A stretch of DNA of 64,000 bases, taken from positions 2,222,943-2,286,942 of the forward strand of contig NC_046612.1 in assembly GCF_900324465.2 (NCBI RefSeq), given 5' to 3'. Below are positions 29,183 through 57,084 of this stretch, one piece after another (within the stretch, counting starts at the first letter, position 1; every line of letters starts with the position of its first letter). The notes under the pieces are model-generated. The model was not told where the DNA came from, did not search any database, and saw nothing but the letters and a program-made list of their open reading frames with translations. Source of the stretch: Anabas testudineus. Its lineage: Eukaryota > Chordata > Actinopteri > Anabantiformes > Anabantidae. The translations under genes were made by a program, and so were the position numbers.

Positions 29183-29267
29183 AATCTCATTTTTAAAATG
29201 TCTCCATACTTAAGTAATAATCTTACTTGATGTTTAATCAGACAATGAGACAGGTCAACTGTTAACT

Positions 29268-29273
29268 TTTATT
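29268..29273 (-). terminator. hypk: hypk poly(A) signal
   Basis: TTTATT on plus is AATAAA on the hypk strand, 125 bases past its stop codon. An A-rich run lies beside it on the plus strand. Confidence 0.65.
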
Positions 29274-29397
29274 TAAAAAAAAAAAAAAATTGTGATGTGT
29301 TAAATATTACACTTCAACAGTTGAAGAGTTCAGTCTGACTTGATGAGCTCTGGTACAAAAACAAAGTGAAGCAGTCTGTTGAGTAAAAGCTGTTTGT

Positions 29398-32379
29398 TCA
29401 GTTGGTCAAAGCCACCAGAGCCTCCACCACGTTGCCCATGTGTTCCCTCAGACTGCGCTCTGCAACGACCCTCGAGATTTCCATCTCTGACATCTGCACA
29501 GCAACACAGACATCACAGCATGAACCAAATGTACAGTTTAACAGTGCAAATAAAGCTTACACTACTTTACTTTACATCCAGTAAAGTAATATAAAAGTCA
29601 GAGGGGTTGAAAACACCAAAACAATGTTGTATATTATATCTGTTATAATTTCTTGTAAACAGAAATGATCAGAAATGGGAAGGACATAAAATGAAGACTT
29701 CACTCTAAGGATACAAATTTAAGCAAATATGTGGCACTGCCCACTGAAAAGCTCAGATCTGAATTTCATCCAGTGAAGCACGTGTTCAGATAATCAGGTG
29801 GATTTGATCCGACTCATCAGTAGCTCATTCAAGTAAATGGCTTCAGCTTTTTAGATCCTAATGTACATTTGACAAATTATATGTGGTAAACAAATGCAGT
29901 CAACCCTCATTTAAAACAACAGCATAATACAGTAGCTACATGGCTGAAGTATACAGACACACAGAGCGTTTTACTTTGGGTTTGTGGCTGTGTCTCTAGG
30001 ACATTTTAGAAGACAGTCTTCTTCCAACTCTGTTAACAGTTTGGGTAAAACACTTTCCGGTTTCCACTTGATTAAACCAGAAGACAAGCCCATAAAATGG
30101 CATCAAAGAATATCTATTTTTGGATTATTGTATAAGTTTACAGTTCATGGTTTTGTGATGACCATACCATCACCAGACATAAAAAATATCCCAGAATTAC
30201 TGTGTGAAACACTTACAATTAGTTCTACATCCTCTTTCTTGATGGTGACTTTGGCCAATTCTTTTTCTCTGTAAGCACAAAGAACAAAACAACAAATGTT
30301 TTAGTCATGTCGTCTCTACATCATTTTGGCCTATCGGGAAGGTAAAAGATGTAAAATCAGGAGAAAATGGATTTTAAACACAAAAGTCAATGTCTCAGAG
30401 GATCAACAGAGATCTTACCTCTCCTGTTTGGCTTTCTGTTCTCGTGATCTTCTGTCTCCAATCACTGACATAGCCTGAAAGAACAAACCTCGTCAGTTTG
30501 AAACAAAGGATACTACATACAATGATAATGTTAGTACAGAGAAATTCTGATTCCCACAGAGGATACTTCACCCAAAACATTTCAAACTGATCTTAATGAA
30601 GGCCTAGCTCTGAAAAAGGCATTAGTTTGGTGATGTTTCTATTACTCAGTGAATATCTCAGGGATTCTCTGAACTATATACACTGCTGTTATTGTTGACG
30701 CTTTCTCCTTCAGTAATCATCATCATGTTCTTTGCAGAATCTGCCTCATGCTTTCTTTTCACTGCTGCTGTATGGGTTGTATGGCTGCTGTGTGGTGGTC
30801 TGAGTGGCGACTTTCTGCATGTTTACTAAGATCAGCTGGTAAAAGGTGCAGCACCAAATTGAACATCTGAAAAATTGAGCAGCTAATTTCAGCGTTACTA
30901 AATTAGAGCCAGTTAGTCTGAAACTTGTCTTTGGACTTCATTTTAAAACATAACCATACCTGTCTGAGGATCCTGAGGAGTAACGTTAATGCTGAGAACA
31001 CTTGCACTTTTGTTTCCACTACTTCTTTTGGGTTCCGGTGTTTTTTTATGGGTTACTTCAACTTTGGTTCATGTACATTTAAGTGTTAGTCAGCGGTCTA
31101 TTATTTGTATAGACTCATAGTCTTGTAGAGACAGGGTACAGAGAGTGCCAAGTCTGTTTTTATTATTTAGAATAGCTTTAAATGTGTGCGGGAATTTCCC
31201 ACATAATAAGAGTTAGATTTGCAGGAATCATTACAGTTATGCACAATCTCCACAATCCCAAAATGAAAATGTGAAAAATAAAACAAAAAAGGAACAAGCA
31301 GAGCTGAGAGCATAAATAAAATAAAAGTAATACAATTTTATATTACCTTTACTACACTTCAGAGATAAATGTTGTACCTTTTCACTCTCACTACATGTAT
31401 TTGATAGTTTTAAGTTACTTTGCAGATACAGATTCTTTATGACAATAACATGAACCAATAGATGCTGAATGTTAATGTGAGGAAGGCAGCTGTCAGTACA
31501 CAAAGAGGTGAAAATCAACACCAGCAGTATCTGAAATATTTACCCTCAATTTTATCCATTACTAGACCTTGAACTACTTACTTACTAGAATAGACATCAG
31601 ATGTAATAGGGTTTACATTTTCTTGTTTGCTTAGTAGAGTACTTTACTTTAAAGCATGCACTTGATACTTGCAGTTATACTTTGGCTTGTAGTGGACTAC
31701 TGTTTTAGGCAAATATATGCACTCTCGTTTTTCTGCTTGTCTTCTATGTATACATTTCAGATTTCTATATGTGCACTGACTTCTACTTTGGGACATCCAT
31801 CTTTCTATTATTATAATAATAATATAAATCTGTCAATAATTACATAGACCCTAAAGACAGTGATTTACACAAGCTGGTAAAATGTTGTCTTTGTAAAACA
31901 CATGAGAAAACTGCATAGATTTAAACAATGTTAGTGGCTAACGTTAGCTGTGAACCAGCTAGCTAGCCGCCCCATTAACTGTTTTTATATCGTCCAAATA
32001 TTTGACGTTTAAAATCGAACGCTAACAGTGTCTGGTAATCAACTGAAACTCAAGACCAATAACAATATATATACAAATATAAGATAAAGTTACACAAGAG
32101 GTAAATTAGGCCTTAGGACTGTTTGGAGTTAGTGAGAATGTGCCGACAGTGAAGGCAGCCGTGGCCGCATGGCTAACATTAGCTTAAGCTACGTTAACAT
32201 TAGCCCGCAGCTCTCACCGTTTCTAAATCGGAGCTGGAGATTTCCTTCTCCTCCGCGTAATCCGTGACTCTCTCCAAGTCTGCCGCCCCGCTGTCATGTT
32301 TTCGAGGCTTTTCTGCCGGTTTTCCAGTGCAGTTTTCCTCGGCTTCCAGGTCCAAATCGACGTCTCCCTCTGCCGCCAT
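29398..32379 (-). CDS. hypk: Huntingtin-interacting protein K (NatA regulator)
   Basis: Small chaperone-like partner of the ribosome-bound N-terminal acetyltransferase NatA (NAA15/NAA10), which it stabilises and inhibits. Four exons: 32218-32379, 30419-30474, 30217-30268, 29398-29493, joining in frame to 121 residues. The acidic N-terminal part is followed by KPRKHDSGAADLERVTDYAE, identical in style to the mammalian protein. Then come AMSVIGDRRSREQKAKQERE and a C-terminal UBA-like domain starting at about residue 80 (VTIKKEDVELIMSEMEIS...AERSLREHMGNVVEALVALT). The longer human N-terminus (MRRRGEID...) is not seen; here the first ATG with a good context is used. Neighbours mfap1 and serinc4 match human 15q15.3. 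Confidence 0.97.
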
Positions 32380-32548
32380 GTTTGCTCCAGTAAGGTCGGA
32401 ACGAAGAGAAAGGTTCCGCAAAGGGTCGGAGGGAAAACGGGATAGGAACGGATGTAAAGGCTGATTTAAAGGGGAAACATCAGTAGAATAAATCTCTAAT
32501 CTCTAATCTCTAATCTATAATCTATAATCTATAATCTAAAATCTATAG
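32380..32548. promoter_or_regulatory. hypk: hypk promoter and 7-bp tandem repeat
   Basis: Immediately upstream of the hypk ATG the DNA is GC-rich without a TATA box. From 32491 to 32550 it turns into seven-base tandem units of TAATCTC/TAATCTA type, about eight copies. Confidence 0.5.
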
Positions 32549-32920
32549 AGTAAATAAAGTACAAATTTGAGGTACTTGTACTTAAATGAAGTAACTCAAT
32601 TTTGCATTTCACAAGTTTTAAAGTTATGTTCTAATCATTGGTTCAGATATCAGGATCAGATAGGATCAGAAATGTATGGATGCAGTTTGGATTTGGATTA
32701 TTCTATTTTATGTTGTTTTTTGTTGTTTGTTTTAACAAAGTGAACAACTAATCGATTCACCAAGAAAATTATAAGCAAATAATCTCTTATAAAAGTAATA
32801 ACTCTTTTATTAGTATTTTCAATACTGTAGATTTGTCTTACTGGTAATGGAGTATTATCACAGTGTGTTATTAGTACATTTACTGAATTAAAGGATGTGA
32901 ATGCTTTCGCCACCACTGCT
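32549..32920. repeat. AAGTACTT-rich teleost interspersed repeat, near-complete copy
   Basis: One end reads 'tttgaggtacttgtactt' and the other 'ggtaatggagtattatcaca', 'ttaaaggatgtgaat' and 'ccaccactg'. These are both ends of the family seen at 1747 and 7565, so this copy may be almost full length (about 370 bp). Confidence 0.6.
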
Positions 32921-35900
32921 CACAGCTCGGATTTGTCTGCTATCTTGTTACCATCTCTTGGAGAATGAGAATAAGACAATAACTAGATTATGTGGACCAT
33001 TATCTGTACTACAGATTACTAAATCACTAAATCACTCTGTGCTCCTCCTCATTCTATTCCTGTCTGTTGTAAGAGGTTTACTTGTACACATAGCCCTTCA
33101 ACTATCCTCAACAGAACTCCTGTGACTCCAGACTTTTTTTGCCCTTTCGTGTGCTTGAGCTTTGTCGATCCACACTCCATAATCAGATTAAAGGAAAGAG
33201 AAACCTGTCTTCAACCCCGACCAGGACTGAAAACCATCAGTACTCTGTGGTTTTTCATCTTCCAGGAGATGTGTGTGGCTGCGAGCGGCCGGAGGAATGG
33301 CCCCTGGTCCAGAGAGGCATTGTCGTTGTTGTCACACCAACCCCTTCATCCTGCTCTATGACTGATGGTATTCTGACTGAGTGGTTCTGCTTTCATCGCC
33401 CTCAGGCCTCGGGGACGTCATGTCAGGAAACTGCCTTCAGTCTCAGGTGAGAGGATGCAATGTAAAAGATGCAGAGATGCAAAGCGTGACATTTAAAAGG
33501 TTCCCACCCACCCAAGACATAAAAGCTCCTCAGAAAAAGGAAAAAGAGAGTCTTTGTGGTAGGTTTACGTATCTATGTGGTCAACTTGATTCTTGTTTTG
33601 GTTGTTTAGCATCACTTCCTGGTTGTTGTTTTTTTTTATCTCTTTGTGGTAATTTTATCTAATGTCTCAGGTAAATCAGTCTGGGTTTGCTCAGGTTTTG
33701 TTGTCGAGTTTGTTTTTAGCCTTTTGTGTGAATCACGTTTGTTTTGTGTTGTTTTGTTGTCACTTTATACAGATGCTCTGGTTCAGGGCTCCCTGACCTT
33801 TTGGGCCCCTGGATGTGTGCTTGGGGAGCATAGTGGAACAAAATAAGCAGATAACACAAGCTTGTGTTCATGGGAACATGTGAATGTCTTTGCCTACAAA
33901 AGACAATATGGAAAAAGAGATCTTGAAAAAAAGCAGAGTCCTCCACAAAATTCTTGTATTTAACAGGTAAAGGTAAAATAAAGGACAACTAGTGGTCTGT
34001 CCTTGTGTACACCAAACAGGCTTAGTGCCCCCCAACACCTTTATATATATGTAAACAGAATCAACACGTAAACAAAAGCTTCTGTGTATGTTTATAATGA
34101 CTGAAGAAAGTCTGCACCTGAAACCATGTCTCTGATTTTTCCAACTGAATACATTTTGTATGTAAACACTACTTTTAGGGTGAAATCATTTTTGTCAGTT
34201 TTGATTTTAATGTTTTTCTCAGCTGAAACCTCTGAATCGACAAACAGGAACCTGTAGTCTTTGGAGATGAATGAATACGTGGTGACCATAACAACATCTT
34301 GAGGGAAGCTAATTCCTTACACTTTTTAAGTAGTAAGTTGGTCAGAACATGGCCAAGAGGGATTTCTGTAGATCCCCCATAATAAATGATGTACAAGCTG
34401 TGTACCTCCCCACAGAGCAACAGATTAAAAGGACTGAAACCCTTAGTTACAGTTTTAAAAAATGTTATTTTTCTCTAGGCCAACTAATCAATTGACCGAG
34501 TCACAAAACTAAACTCATGTTTAATAAATTTAGTTAACAGTTGCTTTTCAGACTCAGATTAACAATAGAAATTAATGTGTAATTATCTATGATCGATGCG
34601 GTATACAAAGTAATTCAAACTACCTCTCAAATTATTAGTTTCAAATATTAACGTATATATAGATTAATGTGAAATCTGCTTTTTGGCATAATGAGTTCAA
34701 AAGTTGTTGTACTTTTAGTATACAGTACTTTGATAATATTACTTTTGTGTTCTTCTTAATTAAAATAAAAATTAAATTCTGAACTTTTCCTTTTACAGAC
34801 ATTTTAATAATGTTGCTGTTGCAAAGTTTTCAAAATCCTTAATCTGACTTTGAATTATTCCAGTTAGTGTCCATGATAAACACGTGTTGCTCCGAGCGTT
34901 CCAAGCAGCCATGGTCCAGCATTCCTGGGGGCCCCGTTCACTCTCACATAATTGCTGCTGCCTTGTGGGAGAGGAGAAGGAAGTGCCAAAGAGAACAAAC
35001 AAAAACAAATTAGCGGATGCAAATCACCTCTTGAGTGAAAGCGCTCAATCTATGGTTCCAATAGGCTTGCGCAATAACAGTTGGCTGAAATCCAAAACCT
35101 GTTTACAAAAAAGAAAAAGAAAATGATCCGTTCATTATTCATTTAAAACTCTTCCTCAGCAAAACCTTTCAGATACTGTTTTTTGGCCAGTACTGTTTTT
35201 TAAATGTGTTTTGGATGTAAAAAAGGGAGCAGGTGTAAATGATTCACATACGTCAGCCAATAAGAATGATCCAGAAACACAATGTGTCCATTCATGACTG
35301 TGGCAGGACAGAGTGAACGAGCTGCTCATATTCTGAGGAATCTGATCGGGAACAGACTATTAAACGAGTCCAGAATTGAATCCATACCACATTCTTAAAT
35401 AGATAAATAAAGGGCTGAAGTTTGGTGGCTGATGTTTTTATTGGTTTTTAACATTGGAATTTATGCAATTATTAACTGGTTATTATAAGAGTCAGGACAA
35501 AGACTTGTTGTTGGGCCTCATTATGACCCTAACAACCATAAATGGCAGAATACAGAGAAAAAGAAAAGTGATATCCAGAATATTATGTAAGTAATGTTGA
35601 ACAATGACTCTTGTGGAGACATTCTTGGTCTAAAATATATGTCTGGTAGTATTAACAGTTTCTGTCCTTTTTACACTATTTTTGTTGGCGCAGCTGCAAA
35701 ACAAGAAATGAACATGCTACAAACACAGGTTTTCATTTCTAGTTAGCAAATAGTGACATGCTAAAAATGCATCGTTAAAATAAATCAAAATGCGTATTTT
35801 GCTTCAGGTACTAGTAGACTTCATTTTTAGAATAAATGATTAAGATGTTTCCATCTGTTGAATTTGTCACTTAATATTCTGAATTACAGTGTGTAGCTGT

Positions 35901-38791
35901 TGGGACACATCTTTGTGTCTGGACAGGAGCAGATGATGTCTCTCCACAGTTCAGTTCAGTTCCTGATGAAAAGCTAACTGCTGTGCAGGTGTTATAAGAT
36001 TACAAATCCATATCTAAATGCAGTGTCCATTATTCATCATGTGTCTAAAATCCCATTACTTTTATTTCATGTTTCACGGTTTGTGTAAGGAAAATAAATT
36101 GGATCGCCTACACCTTTTTAAACATTTCTCAGGACCTATTTGGAGATATAGCTAAAGTCAAATAAACTTTAATGAATATGTGACCATGTTGTTGTTCAGT
36201 AGTTATGTAGGAGTGGAGAGGTTCCTCCAGTCTAATAATCCTACAACCGTTCCGAGAGAGTTTTCATTCAGTGTAAGCCGAAGCTTCTTAGCTGTGTCTG
36301 AACCAGGCTAACCTCTGACGTTCCCTCTTTCTTCACCTCTTCCTAGAAAGACAGACTGCAGCTATCATGAGGAATTACAGGACAGCATTTTGGCACCAAC
36401 TGATTTTTTCCAACATGCATTTAAAGAGGATTTACACAAACACCCACTCTAACTTAAACTTTCAGTGGAAAACATCTATTTCAGTATTTCTACACTGTTT
36501 GTGGCTAAAAAAATACTTATTCTGACATAAACTACTGAACAATCTCCACAGTGACCTGATACATCACCATACTGTCGCCTCTACTAAATGTTAATTTGCA
36601 CTGACCAATATAAACACATCCTCTAATTCTGCTCATGTTGAGATTCCCTGCAGACTTATGGGTAATGTGTAGGCAGTGAACCAGGTCATATCAAAGGGTT
36701 CACATCCTTTTTCTTGCCACTGAATAAAGTTGATGGTTTTGCATGTCGGTTTTGGAAACAAATGCAGCAACTGGATAGAAATCGATGGTGATTACAAAGT
36801 TCAGTCTGGAAACAAGAAATGATTAGGAACTGTGGCTTTGGTGGGATAAAGTTACTGTAACTGGGTTGGTTGGATCACCTGCTGTTTGCTGAAGTGAAAT
36901 TCAACCTTGAAAAAAGATGCTGTGATACAAGTGACACTGGTCCTGATGGAAACCGTGCAATGTTTAGATTTATGCAGGTTAATGTGTGTTACTGGGCAAA
37001 ATGCGGTGCGGAGACAAATCAGTGCAGTTTGATTGGCCGTTCGGGCTGCAGCTGATGTACTGTCTGGGCTGGTGAAGGTCATCCTGACTGAGAGAATGGC
37101 TGAACAACGACTGGATTATCCCAGCGCTCCGCCCTGCACACTAACCCAGATCTAATCTCATGTACTCAGCGCTTTTTAACAGCTAACACACACATCGATT
37201 CATTTCACTGCTGCTGTGCAATTCAGAAAATGACCTCAATATTTCTACACTGACAGACCTGAGTCATGTAACACGTACAATATTCAACCACAAAAATTTT
37301 ACATTGATTCTCAGCATGTGTCAGAGAAAGTTGTGTTGTTTTCATAATTCAATCCAACTCTGCACTGAGTGTATTTATCATTATGGAGCTGACAGTAACT
37401 GCAAAACACACACTGCAAACAACTCTGAACATTTAGGCAGGACTTGCTCGTGTGCTCCCAAGACTCTCTTTATTAGAATATTTAGAAAAATACTTTGTTA
37501 TTTCAAATGACTCAGCCTCTGGATTGTAGCAGTAGAATCTGTCAGTCAGTGTATTTACATGCACAGTAGTTCCTGTTATATCAAACCTGCTTTAACCATA
37601 TTTAGATGGGATTATTGAAATCAAACAAAACATCAAAGCCAGAGTCCTTCATATGCCAAGGAGTCTAAGGAGGCCTTAAAAACTCTTATTCAGACATTGA
37701 CTAAGAACATGAGGCCAAACTACCTGCAGCTCTGCGGAGCTGTGATCACCAGTATACAGCCAAATGCCTGGATTTGCCTGTGTCACAACAGAAATGACAG
37801 AGTCTCTCTTCCTCTTTGGTGCCAAGCACCAACTGATTATGAAATGATATTGCTAAAATTTAGATTATTACAGTTGCTAAAGATTTTAGGTAATTCATTT
37901 CAAATACGTCCTTTTAGCTCGTACTCAAGCGTCACTAGGTTTGAGTCTTTTTCCTGGTGCCTTCTGGCCCTCCATTAGAGTCCCCAAAGTCTCCTGGGTT
38001 GTTTATTATTAAGCTGTGTGCACTAATGCACCGTGCCTTTGTTGATTCCATGCCAGTCCGTCCCACTTCACTGTTTCTGGGTCGTGATGCAGACATGATA
38101 ACTTGTTGGGATTATGGATGTGGCCTCTTTCTGTGGGTGACACACAGACTCCGACTTGGATCGGGTCTGGTGGTTCAGTAGTGGAGCTGGAGACGTGTCA
38201 GGCGTCCGTATCCAGAAATGACACAGGGTAATTGTTTAATTTTGTAAATCTGGATTAAAGACAAGTATTACCCAATCCGGTTTTACTGCTGGGTTTGTGC
38301 GACACTGGGGGAAGGGACTGGAGGGACAGATGGGACTGACACACATGGTCCCTGCCGACCTCCTCCCCCTCCCTCCTCATTCCCATTCCCTCCTCCCCTC
38401 ACAGACTCCCTCCTAATCTGAGCGGGTAGGACAGGGGGAGGACGCCGGGCATTTGCCAGCACCTCTCGCTCTTTCCTGGCAGCACCCAACACAGCCGTTG
38501 AGCCAAAGCACGCAGGATATGGGCAAAAAAACAACTTATTCCCCAGTGAGGCTGAAGTGAGAGCAGCTGAACCGGTGCTCATGCTGAGGCTCTCGGATGC
38601 AGGAGGCCCAGCAGGACTCGATTTAATCCAGCAGCAAGGAGCTTGTGGGGACAACCTGCTGGACTTAGTGGTTTTCACTTTTTCATTTTTTGACAGGCCT
38701 GTTTGAGAAGTTGGGCTCTGGCCTCTTTGAGAATATGAGGATGCCATGTTTGCAGGCACTCTGAGAAAGGCTCGGTTTGAGCTGGAAGTTC
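32921..38791. other. Gene-poor spacer between hypk and serinc4
   Basis: Apart from the repeats listed, I recognise no conserved exon on either strand over nearly 6 kb. ORFs are short, lack splice-consistent partners and encode no familiar motif. A MITE-like scrap lies at 36692-36722. The last 500 bases (38283-38759) are G+C-rich and likely include the serinc4 promoter or 5' UTR. Confidence 0.5.
33560..33840. repeat. Degenerate 'tctttgtggt...tttt' repeat
   Basis: Loose repeats of phrases like 'tctttgtggtaattttatct' and 'gttttgtgttgttttgttgt' run into 'ggctccctgaccttttgggc'. From memory this resembles a degenerate tandem repeat common in percomorph spacer DNA. Family unknown. Confidence 0.35.
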
Positions 38792-53589
<14,798 letters not shown>

Positions 53590-55500
53590 CAAAGAGTCAA
53601 CTGCGAGGGACGTGGAGGCTGATGCTCACGGTGCCCTGCAGATGGGGGTTTACATGAATAGAGGTCACAGGGTTCAGGGGTCAAAGACTCAATGCTGAGC
53701 AGGATCAACCCAAAGGCCTGGTGCCCTGTTGATAAATGAAGAACTGGCTACAACCCTGAAGTGAACATGTCAATGACATGAATTAAACCACTAATGAGGA
53801 CATGACTGTGGTTTCGAAACACACTGATTTGCCAAAGGGATTAGACGGAGTGACCTTCACTCAGTATGAAGAGAGAATTACAGGAAAAGGGAAAAAGATG
53901 GACACAGTGATGATATTTTCTCTTTATTTTCAATTTTCAGATATATTTAGATATTAAATATTATAAATGATAAGGAGTTCTAGATATTTGTTGTAACGTT
54001 GCTGCAAAAGCACAGATCACGAAAAAGCTCTGAAGAAAACCCTGTTAGTCCTCTGACCTTTGACAGTCGAAGGTTGTCATCATGAACTAATCTTTCTTAA
54101 CACTGGAAACACAGAACCAAGTGCGAGTTCATTTCAGTAGTTTTAAGATAAACAACTGAATCATAATAATTCATGGGAACAAATTCAATATTTATGCATC
54201 TTCTCCAATTATGTGTGAAGCACGAGCTTCACGTGGTTTCCTCTGTAACCAACATTACTGCAGATGTTCTCTTTGAGGTTTGAGCTGTGAAATCAGTGAG
54301 TGTGTGTTTGTTGGAAGCAGAACTTCATGCTTTTCCACCTGTGAAATCCTTTTTCAGAACTACACTTATTTTACAACCCAGAACTTTAAAATTCAAATCT
54401 GGAATCTCAGTTTTTCGTCTAGTTGCCTAAAATACGACACACACAGTTAAAACTCTGATGACTTTTCGAACAACTCGGCTACCAAGTAGTTACTGTACAG
54501 TGTTAGTGACAAACACTGTGGAGGAACAAACTCCACGTAAAACCACATCAGGCTACAGTGGCTAGAAAATATGTGAACCCCCTGGAATTACCAGGTTTTC
54601 TGAACCTTTAATGTTTTAAGGTTGTGATCAGCGATCATGAAATATTGCAACTGTTTGTTGAAGTGCTTTGTGTTCGTCTGTACGTGGGACTTATATAAAA
54701 ATTTGATCACATTCTATCATGAATTCATGCTGAAAACCCAGTTCACATACTTTTTGTTGCCACAGTAGCTGTACTCCCTATTTCTGGTCTCGATGCTGAG
54801 CTGACTCACAGCCTATAGCTCTGTAATTACTGCATCCACAGAGGATGGGGGTCAGTTTACAACATCACAGTATAACTGCTGCCTCGTAGCTAGAACAAAG
54901 AACAGAAACTGCAATTACAGATTTTAAACTACAACTTTAGCTCAAAGCCAAAGGGAGATTTGTTCATGTGTTACAATAAAACCTGTTACAGCAGTCACAG
55001 GTTTCCTTACACTTCACCACAGAGGATCCGACAGCGACTATAAGGCAGCTAAACTGAAATGTATGATGTTCTTCAAAGTTCAACACAAGACATTTGTTTA
55101 ATTGGGGCAAAAATAATAAGCATCTGACTTCCAATGAAGAAAAGTATGTTGCTTTATGGGACATCATTCACTTCTAAATTCATTAATAACGTATAAAAAA
55201 GTTAATTATTGTTTAAATCACACTTGTTGCTCAAAATCCAGAAAACCCTGACGTCTGTCTCATGCCTTCACATGAAGTAGTCATGTCTGCAAGACATTCA
55301 CTCAGACAATGAACGGTGTTGTGAATCTAAAATAGCCCCATCATCCTTTAAAAGTTCCCGAAGGGAAACTGAGCCGAATGTCTGTGACGACTTTCTTCCA
55401 GTTGATGAGCGGTGATGTGGCTCAGTCATGTTTTAAAGTGATCAGTGTTTCCTTTGTTGTAGATGTGAAGCTTTTTGTAAATAAATTGTTTTCCTACACT
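53590..55500 (+). other. serinc4: Probable serinc4 3' UTR
   Basis: The first strong poly(A) signal past the stop is AATAAA at 55480-55485, giving a 3' UTR of about 1.9 kb that would contain the MITE-like element at 54552-54770. An earlier, unseen end cannot be excluded. Confidence 0.5.
54552..54770. mobile_element. MITE-like element with terminal inverted repeats
   Basis: The left end GCTACAGTGGCTAGAAAATA then TGTGAAC is mirrored on the right by GCTACTGTGGCAACAAAAAG then TATGTGAAC on the other strand. Total length is about 220 bp with no coding capacity, so it is a non-autonomous DNA transposon. Related fragments occur at 22936-23090 and 36692-36722. Confidence 0.75.
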
Positions 55501-56700
55501 GTGTTCTCACGACTGCTTCTCTCAAATATGTGTTATCAGCTTTAATTCCAAATGAAGTAGGTGTGTTTTTGCAAATGCCTATAACAGCTGATGATGATCA
55601 TCTACAAACTATAAACCAGACCAAAAAAACTCTTATGGCACAAGTAGAACAAGGTTTAAAGACAAGTGAAAATATTTAGCTGCAAGTTTTCTCAAAATTA
55701 TTATACTCAAATTATGATTTGTAGCTATTCAGTGCCACACCATAAAATACTGTATATTTCATATTATTTTACATGTAAAGCAAACTTAAATCAACACACT
55801 ATAAAAATTATACCACAACACAGACACTGTCAAAGACATAAAACAAGTAAAACACAAGTAACGTGTTATGATTTTTATACATAAATATGTCGTGAAGCAG
55901 TACGTTGTTAGTTAACTTTACTTAAATCAAAAAGAAAAATCCGCCTTAACCCGTCACGCAGTTGAACATCTACTTGTGATAGTATTTTGTGATCGTATGT
56001 TTTATTTTTCAAACACAGTTTTCTATATTTCTAAGATTCGTTGGAAGTTAGATACCAGTTCACTTTATCTTCTCCTACTCCATCCTCATCTGAGCTGGGA
56101 TCTTCCAGCATCACACCTGATCCAGGAAACCAATCAGAATCAGACAAAACGAACTAAAATGATGCTGAAATGAGAATAATAATTTCTTCTCAGAGCGTCA
56201 GAAGAGCAGCTTTGAGCAGTCCAGACCAAGTCTGGACGAGAATTCAGCGAGAGCTCGTAGAGAGCTCTTTATTTACTCTGCAGGACCTCAGCATGGGATG
56301 AATGATTTACACTGGGATGAGAACAGATTTGAGTTCATAGAGAGAGTTCTGGATTAAAAAGAGGCTCAGAAGTTGAGAAAATATGAGCTGATCAGCTGGT
56401 TCAGGAGATGTCTTCACTCACTTTTCTTCAAATTATTTTCCAACATATAAACACGAGAGCCTCTTGCAGAATTTAATGATAAACAGTTACGTTCTGTAGA
56501 GATGTGGCCTCGTTAGTTTTAATGGGACTGAAGCCAAAACCAAACGTTTATCATTGAGATTTCAGAAACTTGCTGCTACACAGACTCGACAGAGCTGCTC
56601 CAATGATTCAGGACGATGCATCCCTAGAAGTAAGCAAGTCAAAATGGTGTTTTATGTATTTTAAGTAGCTGTTCGATTGTTTTAAGGTGGATTCTTCCTT

Positions 56701-56767
<67 letters not shown>

Positions 56768-57084
56768 AAATACAATGATAGAACATTAAATGATAGCTGT
56801 AGAAAACAGCAATAACAAAAAGGCCTTTTCAGTCAGTGTCCTCTCTTTGGTATGTGTTTAAAGGTGGGCGCCCACCTAAAGTGCTCTAAGCTGGTCAGGC
56901 TTTTTAATAAATGTGGAGTGTTTGTGGCGCGTTTTCAATGAGGCTCAACCTGTGGCTAGTCTTTCTCTACTGACGTCACTCTTCATGGAGTCTCATGATG
57001 TTTTTAAAGTCCAGAAATGAAACATTAGAAGTGAGTGTGAACTTCATTCTCTAACACACACACACACACACTTTATCTCTACAC
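55501..57084. other. Spacer between serinc4 and the adamtsl5-like gene
   Basis: No exon recognised. Holds a (CA)n tract at 56703-56765 and a shorter one at 57053-57071. Minus-strand AATAAA near 56268 may end the adamtsl5-like transcript, which would give it a 3' UTR of about 0.8 kb. Confidence 0.45.
56703..56765. repeat. (CA)n microsatellite
   Basis: About 31 CA units downstream of serinc4. Confidence 0.97.

Noticed and set aside
34793-35126. Overlapping ORFs in the hypk-serinc4 gap that looked gene-like
   Set aside because: No recognised motif, no partner exons with matching phase and unremarkable composition.
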